Assembly (NCBI GenBank): GCA_006503475.1
Contig: RSEH01000004.1
Location: 124,001-188,000, forward strand
Origin: Stentor roeselii
Taxonomy: Eukaryota; Ciliophora; Heterotrichea; Heterotrichida; Stentoridae
Direction: 5' to 3'
DNA: 64,000 bases
The position numbers and the translations under genes are program-made. This document shows, in pieces, positions 16,939 to 25,161 of this stretch (position 1 is the stretch's first letter; every line of letters starts with the position of its first letter). The notes beneath the pieces are model-generated. The model did not search any database. It saw nothing but the letters and a program-made list of their open reading frames with translations, and was not told the origin of the DNA.

Positions 16939-18996
16939 ATGTCGTCTCTAAAACGAATCCGTGTGATCGAATCTCACCTAATATCTCGTTTCCCCCCATC
17001 AACAGATGACAGCAGTCTCCGCTCCCACCTTTCGAAATTTTCTAATCTCTCCTCTGAGTTGCTTAGCCGTCATTATTTCGACACCTTCCACTCAGGAATT
17101 CAGTCCATTCGCAAGAAAATCGCTGATTCTAGTCTCTTTACACACGAAGAGGAACTAGTGACAGACCTGAACTTCACCCGTGGACGAGTAATCCAGCAAA
17201 TAAAATATCTTCTGAAAGACTACAACATGAGTTACGCGAAAGATCAAGAAGACCCGTCATTTAAAATGATCCCTGGGTACAGCCTAGCAGAGTACTCACT
17301 AGCCCTGACAACTCGAGTACTAGTCCACCTCTTTTTATACATCGACAGCATCCAAGACCTTGGCACTGAAAAGCACCGAAATTTAATCGACAAAGCCTAT
17401 CGTTTCGAAGACTTCGGGTGCTTTGCAATGACCGAGTTGGGGCACGGTTCCAATGTGAGCGGGGTAGAAACAACAGCGACCTTCGACTTAAAAACCAACA
17501 GTTTTCTTTTTAATTCTCCAAGCAGAACTGCAGCCAAATGGTGGGTGGGTGCTTTGGCCGACACTGCAAACATGGCAGTGGTCTTTGCCCAGATGATTGT
17601 CGAAGGCCAAAATAAAGGCGTTCATGCTTTTCTGATTCCTATTCGAGATCGACTCACTCATGACGTCCTTCCTGGCCTGGTCATCGGCGACTGCGGAAAA
17701 AAGCTGGCAAGTGACGGGATCGACAATGGCTTCATGCTTTTTTTTAACTACTCAGCGCCTTATGATTGTTTGTTGGACAAGTACAGTCAAGTGAAAGAAG
17801 GGAAGTTTAAGTCTGCAATTAAAAACAAGGACAAAAGACTGGCAGTTATGATGGCAGGACTTATTAGAGGAAGGTTCTCAGTGGTTTCAGGAAGTGAAAT
17901 TAATGCTAGGACTTGTCTTACTATTGCTTTGAGATATGCGGTTGTTAGGAAACAGTTTGGAACACCGGAACAGCCATTGATTAATTATCAGGTTCATCAG
18001 CATCGACTTATTCCTGGAGTCGCTTCGACTGTCGCTATGAGGTGCATTGGAAAAGTCTTTCATCGCATGTACCTCGAAATCATTCCTCTTATTAAGACTG
18101 ACCCTGAATGTGATGAGGTTAATGAATTGCATTGTTTACTTAGTGCTGCTAAAGTCTTATGCTCGTCACTTAGTATTAAAATCACTCAGGAATGTAGAAT
18201 GGCTTGTGGTGGACATGGATTTTCAAGCTATTCGGCAATTGGACGGTATAGAGGGTACCAAGACACGCATGCTACTTGGGAAGGCGACAACGCAGTACTA
18301 ATTCAACAAACCGGTAAATTCATCCTAAAAGTCCTCCAAAAGTCATTCAAAGGCCAAAAAGTCGCTCAAAGGACTTTAAATTTCCTAAAACTCGATTTCG
18401 ACGAAGTAAAAACAACTAAATTCGAATTTTCAAAACTCGAAGAAATCGACAGCAATCTCTTACAACACCTTTTCGAATTCAAAGTAAACTACCTAATGCA
18501 CTCATCAGCTTTAAAGCTCCAAGAAAACGCTGGAAAACTTTCAGAAATGTCAGAAGTTTGGAACAATTCCCAAGTATTCCTAATCCAAGACCTAGGTTTC
18601 GCCTACGGCGAGTTAATGATGATAAAAGAGTTCTTCTCTCTCTCAGCTCGAGTATCAAAAGACTGTTCAAAAACCGGTGAAATCCTTCAAAAACTCGCAA
18701 TTTTATTCAGTATCGACACAATAATCACCAATCCCTTAGTCTTCACAGAGCACGCTCTAAGCTCATCTCAAATAAAATTACTAAAAGATTCAATAATCGA
18801 CTTATGCCAAAATCTCGCATCTCCTTCAGTTTGGATTCTCGATTCTCTTTCAGCTCCCGACGAGGTATTCAGAAGTGTCATCGGTTCAAAAGACGGCCAA
18901 GTCTACAACCGACTGATCGAAGCAGTAGAAAAAGAAAAAAAATGTTATGAAAAACCGACTTGGTTAAAAGATTTACGAGAATTAAGAGGAAGTTAA
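16939..18996 (+). CDS. peroxisomal acyl-CoA oxidase
   Basis: 685 residues, the usual acyl-CoA oxidase length. It should catalyse the first, FAD-dependent and H2O2-producing step of peroxisomal fatty-acid beta-oxidation. Family signatures are FAMTELGHGSN (~162-172), SPSRTAAKWWVG, an IPIRD block, VRKQFG, RMACGGHGFSSYS and THATWEGDNAV, followed by the C-terminal oxidase domain. The N-terminus carries RIRVIESHL (residues 6-14), fitting the PTS2 peroxisomal targeting pattern R-[LIV]-x5-[HQ]-L. The C-terminus LRGS is not a good PTS1. The stop codon TAA lies in TTAA at 18993-18996, which is also used for the stop of the convergent PDE gene. Confidence 0.93.
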   Translation: MSSLKRIRVIESHLISRFPPSTDDSSLRSHLSKFSNLSSELLSRHYFDTFHSGIQSIRKKIADSSLFTHEEELVTDLNFTRGRVIQQIKYLLKDYNMSYAKDQEDPSFKMIPGYSLAEYSLALTTRVLVHLFLYIDSIQDLGTEKHRNLIDKAYRFEDFGCFAMTELGHGSNVSGVETTATFDLKTNSFLFNSPSRTAAKWWVGALADTANMAVVFAQMIVEGQNKGVHAFLIPIRDRLTHDVLPGLVIGDCGKKLASDGIDNGFMLFFNYSAPYDCLLDKYSQVKEGKFKSAIKNKDKRLAVMMAGLIRGRFSVVSGSEINARTCLTIALRYAVVRKQFGTPEQPLINYQVHQHRLIPGVASTVAMRCIGKVFHRMYLEIIPLIKTDPECDEVNELHCLLSAAKVLCSSLSIKITQECRMACGGHGFSSYSAIGRYRGYQDTHATWEGDNAVLIQQTGKFILKVLQKSFKGQKVAQRTLNFLKLDFDEVKTTKFEFSKLEEIDSNLLQHLFEFKVNYLMHSSALKLQENAGKLSEMSEVWNNSQVFLIQDLGFAYGELMMIKEFFSLSARVSKDCSKTGEILQKLAILFSIDTIITNPLVFTEHALSSSQIKLLKDSIIDLCQNLASPSVWILDSLSAPDEVFRSVIGSKDGQVYNRLIEAVEKEKKCYEKPTWLKDLRELRGS

Positions 18997-20726
18997 TAGT
19001 TAATCTTTTTTTCAAGCCAACTTTTCCGGTTTTCATTTAATTGGTCTAAGTTCTGTTGAACTTCTGGCAAAATCAAAAGTAATGCGCTGAAAGTCGGCTC
19101 GATGAACAAGTCGATGAAACTCACCTGGGACTTTGGAATAATTACTGTTAGACGGTCGCATAAATGGCTTATTGGAAGACCTTGCTCTCGCTCTTTGTCA
19201 CCTTGAAGGAAAAACTCGCTCATCACTCGCTCGGCCCAGGACTTTGCAAGGCTCCAGGGCCGGGAAGGGTTGCTTACGTCTGCTGTGTGCATCATCATCT
19301 CCATGCATAGACCTCGACTTTCTTCGTCTTCTACTTCGCCTGATGCTGCTTTTGATTTGAACTTACTGATGTCGGAGAAATGACGAGAAAAATCAGTCGC
19401 TAGGACACAGTTTATTATTTTGTTTCGGAGCTTTTTTAGGTTTTCTTTTGAGAAATTTTGGAATATCTTGTGATTTTGCATTAGGGTAAAGGAAGAGGCT
19501 AGGTGATGGTTTTCGAGAACTGACTTGTCGTTGTAACGGATTGCTAAGGGGTCTAATGTGTTTATTAGATACTGATTATTAACTCCAGGATGCTCAAAAT
19601 CGTGAATCGCAGCACTGACAAGGCAGCAAAGCACATCGCTATCTGACAAGGAACATAAAATGCGCGCTTTGCATGAAGTTAACAAATAAAAGTAGGCTTG
19701 AACAACATCTGCTGCGTGAAGATCGTTATGGTAAAGGTTAGTCTTCAGGTAGCCTGATGAAATTTCTTGGATAAAGCTTGTGAAGTTCGAGAGAGGAATT
19801 TCAAGTAATGCAAATAAGTTGAAGTAGGAGAAAAAGTGGATTGTTAAATGCTCCAGAACAGGGATTGTTGATGATTTTTCGAGTTCGAAAATATCGAAAT
19901 CCCAGTTCTGGCTTTTCTCGAGGTTATTGAGACTTGAGTAGTCGAGGGGATGAGAGGCCATTGGATTGGTTCCAATAAGATTTTCACTAACTTCTTCCTC
20001 CACAAGTCCCATTTTCGCGATTTCATTATTTTCCACATTTTCAGTGATAATATTAACTTCATAAATTTTTCGAGATTTGATGATTTCATAGCACCAAATA
20101 AGTTCATTTTTCAGATTTTCATTAAGAAAAACCCAGTCAAAGTTGATGAACTTCTGAAGAACCTTCAAAACAGTCTCACTTGGAGTGGAGACACTAACCG
20201 ACGAGTGAGTCTTCGAAAAGGCTCTTTTTGAGTTAATACTAAGTTCATTAACTTTTCGAACCATTATAAAAAGTCGAAAAATCCTGAGAATCTGAGCAAA
20301 TCTGAAAAAAGAAGATTTTCTTGCTTTAAGAAGGGAAAGGTCGATGACGATGACTAAAAAACAAGTAACGAGAATGAAGATATCGAAGTTATTAGTCCAG
20401 GATCGGAAGTAGTCCTTTTTAATGACAGAGATTTTCAGAAGGATCTCAATACTGAAAATCGTGAGGATAAAGAGCTCAGTTATGTCAAGAGCTTTGTAGT
20501 GTCTCTCAAGTTCTTGCTCAAATGAAATCCGAATCACTACTAAAAACGTGTAAAAGAAAACCAGTCCTATAAACAACGTTTGAGTTGTTTTTTTACGAAG
20601 AAATATCGCGATTCTACCTGAAAGTCCTATGTTTAACTTTTGTTGAGGGACTCTTTGAATTTCATTTGTAGTTATTGTAGTTTGGTCTAAAGCCTGTTTT
20701 CCAAGTTTTACCTTTTTCAATGACAT
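18993..20726 (-). CDS. voltage-sensor-domain/cyclic nucleotide phosphodiesterase fusion
   Basis: 577 residues. N-terminal four-helix membrane domain: S1 ~50-68, S2 ~82-101 with E94, S3 ~113-133 with D115, S4 ~140-160. S4 has basic residues R142, R148, R151 and R157 in a three-residue register, the layout of a voltage sensor. No pore helix follows. After a linker (~165-285) comes a class I PDE catalytic domain: YHNDLHAADV (H333, H337, D340), AAIHDFEHPG (H375, D376, H379), a conserved ENHHLASSF, and MMMHTADVSNPSRPW. All expected metal-binding residues are present, so it should hydrolyse cAMP and/or cGMP. Voltage control is inference from S4. It shares TTAA stops with the acyl-CoA oxidase and is divergent from the CNBD channel at 20932. 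Confidence 0.88.
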   Translation of the reverse strand: MSLKKVKLGKQALDQTTITTNEIQRVPQQKLNIGLSGRIAIFLRKKTTQTLFIGLVFFYTFLVVIRISFEQELERHYKALDITELFILTIFSIEILLKISVIKKDYFRSWTNNFDIFILVTCFLVIVIDLSLLKARKSSFFRFAQILRIFRLFIMVRKVNELSINSKRAFSKTHSSVSVSTPSETVLKVLQKFINFDWVFLNENLKNELIWCYEIIKSRKIYEVNIITENVENNEIAKMGLVEEEVSENLIGTNPMASHPLDYSSLNNLEKSQNWDFDIFELEKSSTIPVLEHLTIHFFSYFNLFALLEIPLSNFTSFIQEISSGYLKTNLYHNDLHAADVVQAYFYLLTSCKARILCSLSDSDVLCCLVSAAIHDFEHPGVNNQYLINTLDPLAIRYNDKSVLENHHLASSFTLMQNHKIFQNFSKENLKKLRNKIINCVLATDFSRHFSDISKFKSKAASGEVEDEESRGLCMEMMMHTADVSNPSRPWSLAKSWAERVMSEFFLQGDKEREQGLPISHLCDRLTVIIPKSQVSFIDLFIEPTFSALLLILPEVQQNLDQLNENRKSWLEKKINY

Positions 20727-20931
20727 TTATTAATGACCGGCAGTTAAATGAAGTCTCAGTGGTTTTATCTTAAAAGTTACTATTCACTTACTAAGATTTT
20801 TTTTAATTTTTAATGAATTTTTTTTGTCAAAGCTCGAAATTTTGAATCTTTTGAAATCAACAAAAAAAATTTTCTTAGACTTAATAAAAATCTTAGTATA
20901 GAAAAACTTAGACTTTCTAACTTTCTAATAA
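20727..20931. promoter_or_regulatory. shared divergent promoter of PDE fusion and CNBD channel
   Basis: A 205-bp interval separates the start codons of the two signalling genes, so both promoters must lie here or inside the frames. It is AT-rich with an A/T-tract core. Both genes have TAATAAATG-type start contexts (ATTAATAAATG on the minus strand, CTAATAAATG on the plus). No specific factor site can be named. Confidence 0.4.
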
Positions 20932-22941
20932 ATGAGCGACATCAGCCAATCTCGAGATTTTAAAGAAGATGATGAAGAAAAGTCCCTTCACTGGGAAAAG
21001 GTTGCAAAGGAACTATCCGCAGTCGAGCCCCTAACAAGAAACCTTCCAGAAAATAAAGAAGACAAGTTCTTAATCTACCCAGACGACACTTTTATAGACT
21101 GGTGGAACCTTCTGGTAATTTTACTGCTTCTCTACACAGCGACAGTCATTCCATATAGAATGATTCTGGAAGAGCCTGATGACTTAGGCTTCGTTATTTG
21201 GGACACTATTGTTGACGGATTATTCTTCATCGATATCATCATCAACTCTCTTTCATGTCACTATGATGAAGACGGCAACTTGGTGAAAAGTCGAAAGCTT
21301 ATCATGAAAAAATATGCAATGAGTTGGCTCTTCATTGATTTAGCTTCTTGCATTCCTTTGCAACTCATTCTGCAGACTGAGAAGAATTATTCAAAAGTCA
21401 TCAGAATTAGCAGACTTCCCAGACTTTATAGACTTATCAAAATGATTAAACTTCTTAGAGTCACTAAAATGCTGAAGTCACGGTCGCAGGTGTTGAAGTA
21501 TATTGGAGAGTTTTTGAAAGTTGATGCGGGAATTGAAAAATTGATCTGGTTTTTGATTACTTTTATGCTGCTTATTCATATTTTAGCTTGTCTTTGGATC
21601 TTTTTAGGGGTTTTTTACAAGTATGAACAATATGATAATTGGGTTATGAGCTCCTCACTTCTAGACGCAACATATTCAGAGCTTTACATAACAGGTCTCT
21701 ACTGGTGCGTGACAACATTAGCAACAGTAGGTTACGGCGACATCCACCCTTACAACACAGCAGAGCGTTTATTCACAACAGTAGTGATGGTGATCGGTAT
21801 CTTTTTATACTCTTACATCATCGGTTCCTTAACAAACATGATCTCAAACGCAGACAGTAAAAGAGCCAAGTTGACTAAAAAGTTAGAAATTCTTGACGAG
21901 ATGACTCAAGAATACGGGTTTAATCAAGAGTTTTACCGAAAACTAGTCAATGCTCTTGAAAGTCAACATCTAAACAACAAGCAAGAATTAAATGACCTCG
22001 TTGAAGACATTCCAACTCACCTAAAGACTCAGTTGATGATTTTAATACATCAAAATATGCTCACTGGGAATAAGTTCTTTGTTAGTAAACCACCTTATTT
22101 TGTTGCTTTTGTTGCACCTTTGTTGAGAAGTATGAAATTTGAGGACCAGGAGTATATTTATAAGGAAGAAGACTATGCAAAAGAAATGTATTTTATTGCT
22201 GATGGTGAACTTGATATGTTTTTTACGGCACCTACTACTCATGTCGAGGTACCTTTTAATCAACTGCCTTGTAGTTATTATTTTGGAGAGACGGATATCT
22301 TGTTTTCGGAGGGAAAACATCGGGAATTTGGAGTTAAAACGACTTCGAAGTGCCATTTGCTTTTGCTTGACCATCTAGACTTCGAAAATCTCCTAAAAAA
22401 ATTCGAAGAAGAAAGTCTCGAAATAATGACCCTTGCTCACGAAAGAAACAAACGTCTTCTAGAAAAAAAAGACTTAGCACTTCAAGCCTACGAGCAGCAG
22501 TTAGACTACAAAAAGTTAAAAAGCATGCCATCTGAAAAAATGCCAGAACTTCTAAAACTCTCCGACGTGATAGGCCAGAGCCGAAGTAACTCTCTAATAA
22601 GCGACAACGCCGAAGAAAACGATTTAAAATTCCTATCAACAGGAGAAGAGCCAGTTTTATTAAACAATCACAGCGCTTGTGAAGATCATTCAAATAAAAA
22701 AGTCGAAGACGAAAAAATCATCAACAGTAAAAATCTTTACAAAGCAGTCATCGAGGACAAGCTTGTAAAAGAAGAAGACAATTTAAAAGTCGCGAAAAAA
22801 AAAATCTCGAACATTGAAAAAGACGTTCAAGAATGCATGAGGATCTTAAAAAACATCACAGATTTCTTCGCTGATATAAATGACGACATGAGTTCCTTAA
22901 AAGTCTCAGCGAATTATAACAGGTTAAAAAGTAGTAATTAA
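20932..22941 (+). CDS. cyclic nucleotide-binding-domain K+ channel (EAG/HCN/CNG superfamily)
   Basis: 669 residues. It has six-transmembrane topology with S1 at ~62-80 and S4 rich in Arg/Lys (RISRLPRLYRLIKMIKLLR). The pore is LYWCVTTLATVGYGDIHP with the K+ selectivity filter TVGYGD, followed by S6 and a C-linker. A CNBD spans ~385-500 (FIADGELDMFF ... YYFGETDIL ... LLLLDHLDFENLL). The usual RxA[ST] phosphate-binding motif is replaced by HREFG: the Arg is kept but the next residues are not. Direct ligand gating is therefore uncertain. A charged coiled-coil tail follows. It is divergent from the voltage-sensor PDE, suggesting joint control. Codon composition resets abruptly near 21650 and 22378. 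Confidence 0.93.
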   Translation: MSDISQSRDFKEDDEEKSLHWEKVAKELSAVEPLTRNLPENKEDKFLIYPDDTFIDWWNLLVILLLLYTATVIPYRMILEEPDDLGFVIWDTIVDGLFFIDIIINSLSCHYDEDGNLVKSRKLIMKKYAMSWLFIDLASCIPLQLILQTEKNYSKVIRISRLPRLYRLIKMIKLLRVTKMLKSRSQVLKYIGEFLKVDAGIEKLIWFLITFMLLIHILACLWIFLGVFYKYEQYDNWVMSSSLLDATYSELYITGLYWCVTTLATVGYGDIHPYNTAERLFTTVVMVIGIFLYSYIIGSLTNMISNADSKRAKLTKKLEILDEMTQEYGFNQEFYRKLVNALESQHLNNKQELNDLVEDIPTHLKTQLMILIHQNMLTGNKFFVSKPPYFVAFVAPLLRSMKFEDQEYIYKEEDYAKEMYFIADGELDMFFTAPTTHVEVPFNQLPCSYYFGETDILFSEGKHREFGVKTTSKCHLLLLDHLDFENLLKKFEEESLEIMTLAHERNKRLLEKKDLALQAYEQQLDYKKLKSMPSEKMPELLKLSDVIGQSRSNSLISDNAEENDLKFLSTGEEPVLLNNHSACEDHSNKKVEDEKIINSKNLYKAVIEDKLVKEEDNLKVAKKKISNIEKDVQECMRILKNITDFFADINDDMSSLKVSANYNRLKSSN

Positions 22942-22948
22942 ATAAAAG

Positions 22949-23020
22949 GTCAGAAGCCAGGGTTCGAACCTGGGTTAATCGTTGTGAAACTCGATAGCCT
23001 GTCCGCTCGGCCACTTCTGA
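22949..23020 (-). tRNA. tRNA-like gene with aberrant anticodon arm, identity uncertain
   Basis: Reading leftwards from 23020, the 7-bp acceptor stem TCAGAAG/CTTCTGA is perfect. Box A TGGCCGAGCGG and box B GGTTCGAACCC match Pol III consensus. The T-arm has a CCAGG/CCTGG stem and a 7-nt loop. TTTT at 22944-22947 can terminate transcription. The D-arm resembles Leu/Ser types, yet there is no long variable arm. The anticodon arm pairs only as ATCG/CGAT, leaving a 10-nt loop AGTTTCACAA. Read as a tRNA-Glu-like loop (TTTCAC) the anticodon would be UUC; UCA is the alternative. The discriminator base is C. It lies 8 bp from the channel stop and 16 bp from the receptor gene. It may be a divergent tRNA or a tRNA pseudogene. 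Confidence 0.7.
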
Positions 23021-23036
23021 TAAAACTATCTAAATT

Positions 23037-24416
23037 TCAAATATTTTCTATTCTAAACTCCAGTTCTTTCAACAATTCCACAAACTTCTGAGAGATTATT
23101 TTCGAGTCATCTAAATTTTCCTTAAGTTCTTTGAATTTCAAATTAAAGTTGTTTTTCGAGCTTCCTAAAAGACACTCAAATTTTATCATCATGTTCATGA
23201 ATTCAAGGATTTCCTTCTCAGCTTCAGCTCCTATCTTCGAGTTGTCTTTCACAACCATTTTTCCCTTAAACAATTTTTTTCTAAAGAGAATAAAAAAAGG
23301 AACAGTAAAAATCAGCACAGTTGCCGTATAAGCAAAACAAGAAGCTACAAGTTCGACAGGTAATGGAAAGTCAAGCCCATCATTGCACTTTTTAGAAGAT
23401 GTTAACAATAGATGCTTATAAAGCACTTTTTTTACCAGTTGTTGGTCAAGCAAGTCATGAAGACTTGCTTGAAAAGTGTTCATCAAAGTTTGATTAGAAG
23501 TAGGTCCTAAATGAGCGAAGGCCAAATACGAGTCAACAAAAATCGACCCGATAAGTGTCAGTTCACAGTACTCAGAGTTAAGCAGCAAGGCCTCTGAATA
23601 AGGAAAAGCTCCAGCTGAAAGCCGCTCGTCAAGTATATCAGCGACTATCTCCTTATAAGGCTTATTCGTTGAAGGCGAATAAATCCGTGAATTAATTCCA
23701 AGAGTTTCAAGAGACGATGAAAATTCCGAGTAAGTTCCAACAAGTCTATCTTCTAAAGACTGAAAATGGTCAACTTCCACATAACGTGAAAATTTCCCGA
23801 TTCTTGATGCGAGGGTTGAAATGTAACTCGCTGATGTCATGAAAATTAGGAACCAGTAGGATAAGATTATCAATCTTGTTGATATTTTTCTTGTTGGCTC
23901 GCGACGCAAACTGAAAAAACCTAAAAAAACTTGCCAAAAACTGGAGAGGATTCCTTTTTTATAAGACATCTCGATTTCTCCTTCTCGACTTCTCTCGAAG
24001 AACCAGAAAATGTGACTGATGATTAATGGAAGTATTAGTAAAGCAATCCAGAGTTTCCATTCAATCGGCTCGTAAATTAGGAAAAATAAGGACTTTTGAT
24101 GGTTTTTTACTAATAAAACCAAACCGTTGTTTAGGAAAGGAACGGAAAAAGAACCTGATTCGTAGTACTTTGGAATCATTGGTAAAAAAGTTGCATCGAC
24201 TTCTTTTTTCTTTAAAGCTTCATAGGCAGTGTCGTAGTTTTCATAGCAAATGTAATTAATTTCTTCGAGTTTCACTCCGGAGTCCTCGATAAGCATTCCG
24301 ATTAGCTCTGGAACGAAACCTGAGGAGTTTTTTGTTGAACAGTAGCTTATTGGGGCTTTATTTACAAGTCCGATATTAGCACTGAAGGATGACTGAAAAA
24401 TGAGAAAAAAAAACAT
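23037..24416 (-). CDS. ionotropic glutamate receptor-like ion channel subunit
   Basis: 459 residues. Signal peptide ~1-14; S1 ligand-binding half ~15-105 (FVPELIGMLIEDSG, and a DATFLPMIP block typical of periplasmic-binding folds). M1 is at ~118-137, a re-entrant pore loop at ~150-172, and M3 at ~183-208 with SYISTLASR in place of the animal SYTANLAAF gate. The S2 half spans ~210-345, M4 ~362-385, and a charged cytoplasmic coiled tail follows. There is no large amino-terminal domain, so it resembles minimal prokaryotic GluR0-like receptors. The ligand cannot be assigned. It sits between a tRNA-like gene and a p24 gene on the same strand. The fold call is good; glutamate binding is not established. 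Confidence 0.82.
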   Translation of the reverse strand: MFFFLIFQSSFSANIGLVNKAPISYCSTKNSSGFVPELIGMLIEDSGVKLEEINYICYENYDTAYEALKKKEVDATFLPMIPKYYESGSFSVPFLNNGLVLLVKNHQKSLFFLIYEPIEWKLWIALLILPLIISHIFWFFERSREGEIEMSYKKGILSSFWQVFLGFFSLRREPTRKISTRLIILSYWFLIFMTSASYISTLASRIGKFSRYVEVDHFQSLEDRLVGTYSEFSSSLETLGINSRIYSPSTNKPYKEIVADILDERLSAGAFPYSEALLLNSEYCELTLIGSIFVDSYLAFAHLGPTSNQTLMNTFQASLHDLLDQQLVKKVLYKHLLLTSSKKCNDGLDFPLPVELVASCFAYTATVLIFTVPFFILFRKKLFKGKMVVKDNSKIGAEAEKEILEFMNMMIKFECLLGSSKNNFNLKFKELKENLDDSKIISQKFVELLKELEFRIENI

Positions 24417-24481
24417 TTTGTTTAAGTTTATCAGAAGATTGAAATATTTTAACTTTGAAAATTTAAGATTTTTTACTTTTA

Positions 24482-25066
24482 TTAAACTGAAACCTTACCA
24501 TCATTAAAAATCTTTAACACCGAGTAAACCTGAAGACAAAAAACCAAAATAATGCAAAACATCTTGAAACTCGCTCCTTTTAACACCAATGAAGTGATTT
24601 TTTCACTGAGTTCAGCGTAAACATTTTCCCTGATCATGTAAAATTTGACATTTTCTAGAACTTTCTCAAGTAATTCTCCTAAGGTTTCAAAGGTGTTGCA
24701 GAGACTATGAGCATGGCTGAGGTTTTCAACGTCGTTTAAAAGATTTTTTCGCTTTGCCAGGTCGAAAGTTACTTTTTTAGTTGTAGGGTCTTTGTTGTAG
24801 AAGCACATTTTGAAGTAGCCTTCAGAAGATGCTTTGAATGAACGAGTCGCTTCTCTTGTTCTTGGAGGACTTGTGTAGATGATTGAACCACTTGGAGTTA
24901 AAAGAACTACTCGCACGTTGTAGTCTTTGGAACCTGAGATTAGATAGTTGAAGATAAAAAGTTCGTCTTGGATCACGTAGAGACTGAAACAGGAAGGGTC
25001 GGCTTTTGTTGATAGGTCGAATGAAAATGAATTGACTTGGATTAGAAGCAGGATGAATGGATTCAT
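24482..25066 (-). CDS. p24/emp24 (GOLD domain) cargo receptor-like protein
   Basis: 194 residues with type I membrane layout: signal peptide (~1-14), a GOLD-like beta domain (~25-95) with a pair of conserved cysteines (CFSLYV and FKMCFYN), a helical lumenal region (~105-160), one transmembrane helix (~167-187) and a short cytoplasmic tail. This matches p24 proteins, which cycle between ER and Golgi in COPI/COPII vesicles. The tail (KIFNDGKVSV) lacks a clear KKxx retrieval motif. The upstream 43 bp, beginning at the start codon, are tandemly duplicated (25067-25161). The assignment rests on layout and motif spacing rather than close identity. Confidence 0.7.
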   Translation of the reverse strand: MNPFILLLIQVNSFSFDLSTKADPSCFSLYVIQDELFIFNYLISGSKDYNVRVVLLTPSGSIIYTSPPRTREATRSFKASSEGYFKMCFYNKDPTTKKVTFDLAKRKNLLNDVENLSHAHSLCNTFETLGELLEKVLENVKFYMIRENVYAELSEKITSLVLKGASFKMFCIILVFCLQVYSVLKIFNDGKVSV

Positions 25067-25161
25067 TATTAAACAGGTTAAAGTTTTTTAAATTAGAGGT
25101 TATTGAATTTAGATTTATTATTAAACAGGTTTAAGTTTTTTAAATTAGAGGTTATTGAATT
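25067..25161. repeat. tandem duplication of the p24 gene 5' flank
   Basis: Two ~43-bp copies, 25067-25109 and 25119-25161, period 52 bp, with one mismatch, each starting TATTAAACAGG and ending GTTATTGAATT. Similarity extends into the start codon of the p24 gene, whose complement CAT is TAT in the second copy. The core promoter or leader therefore appears to have been duplicated. Confidence 0.85.
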
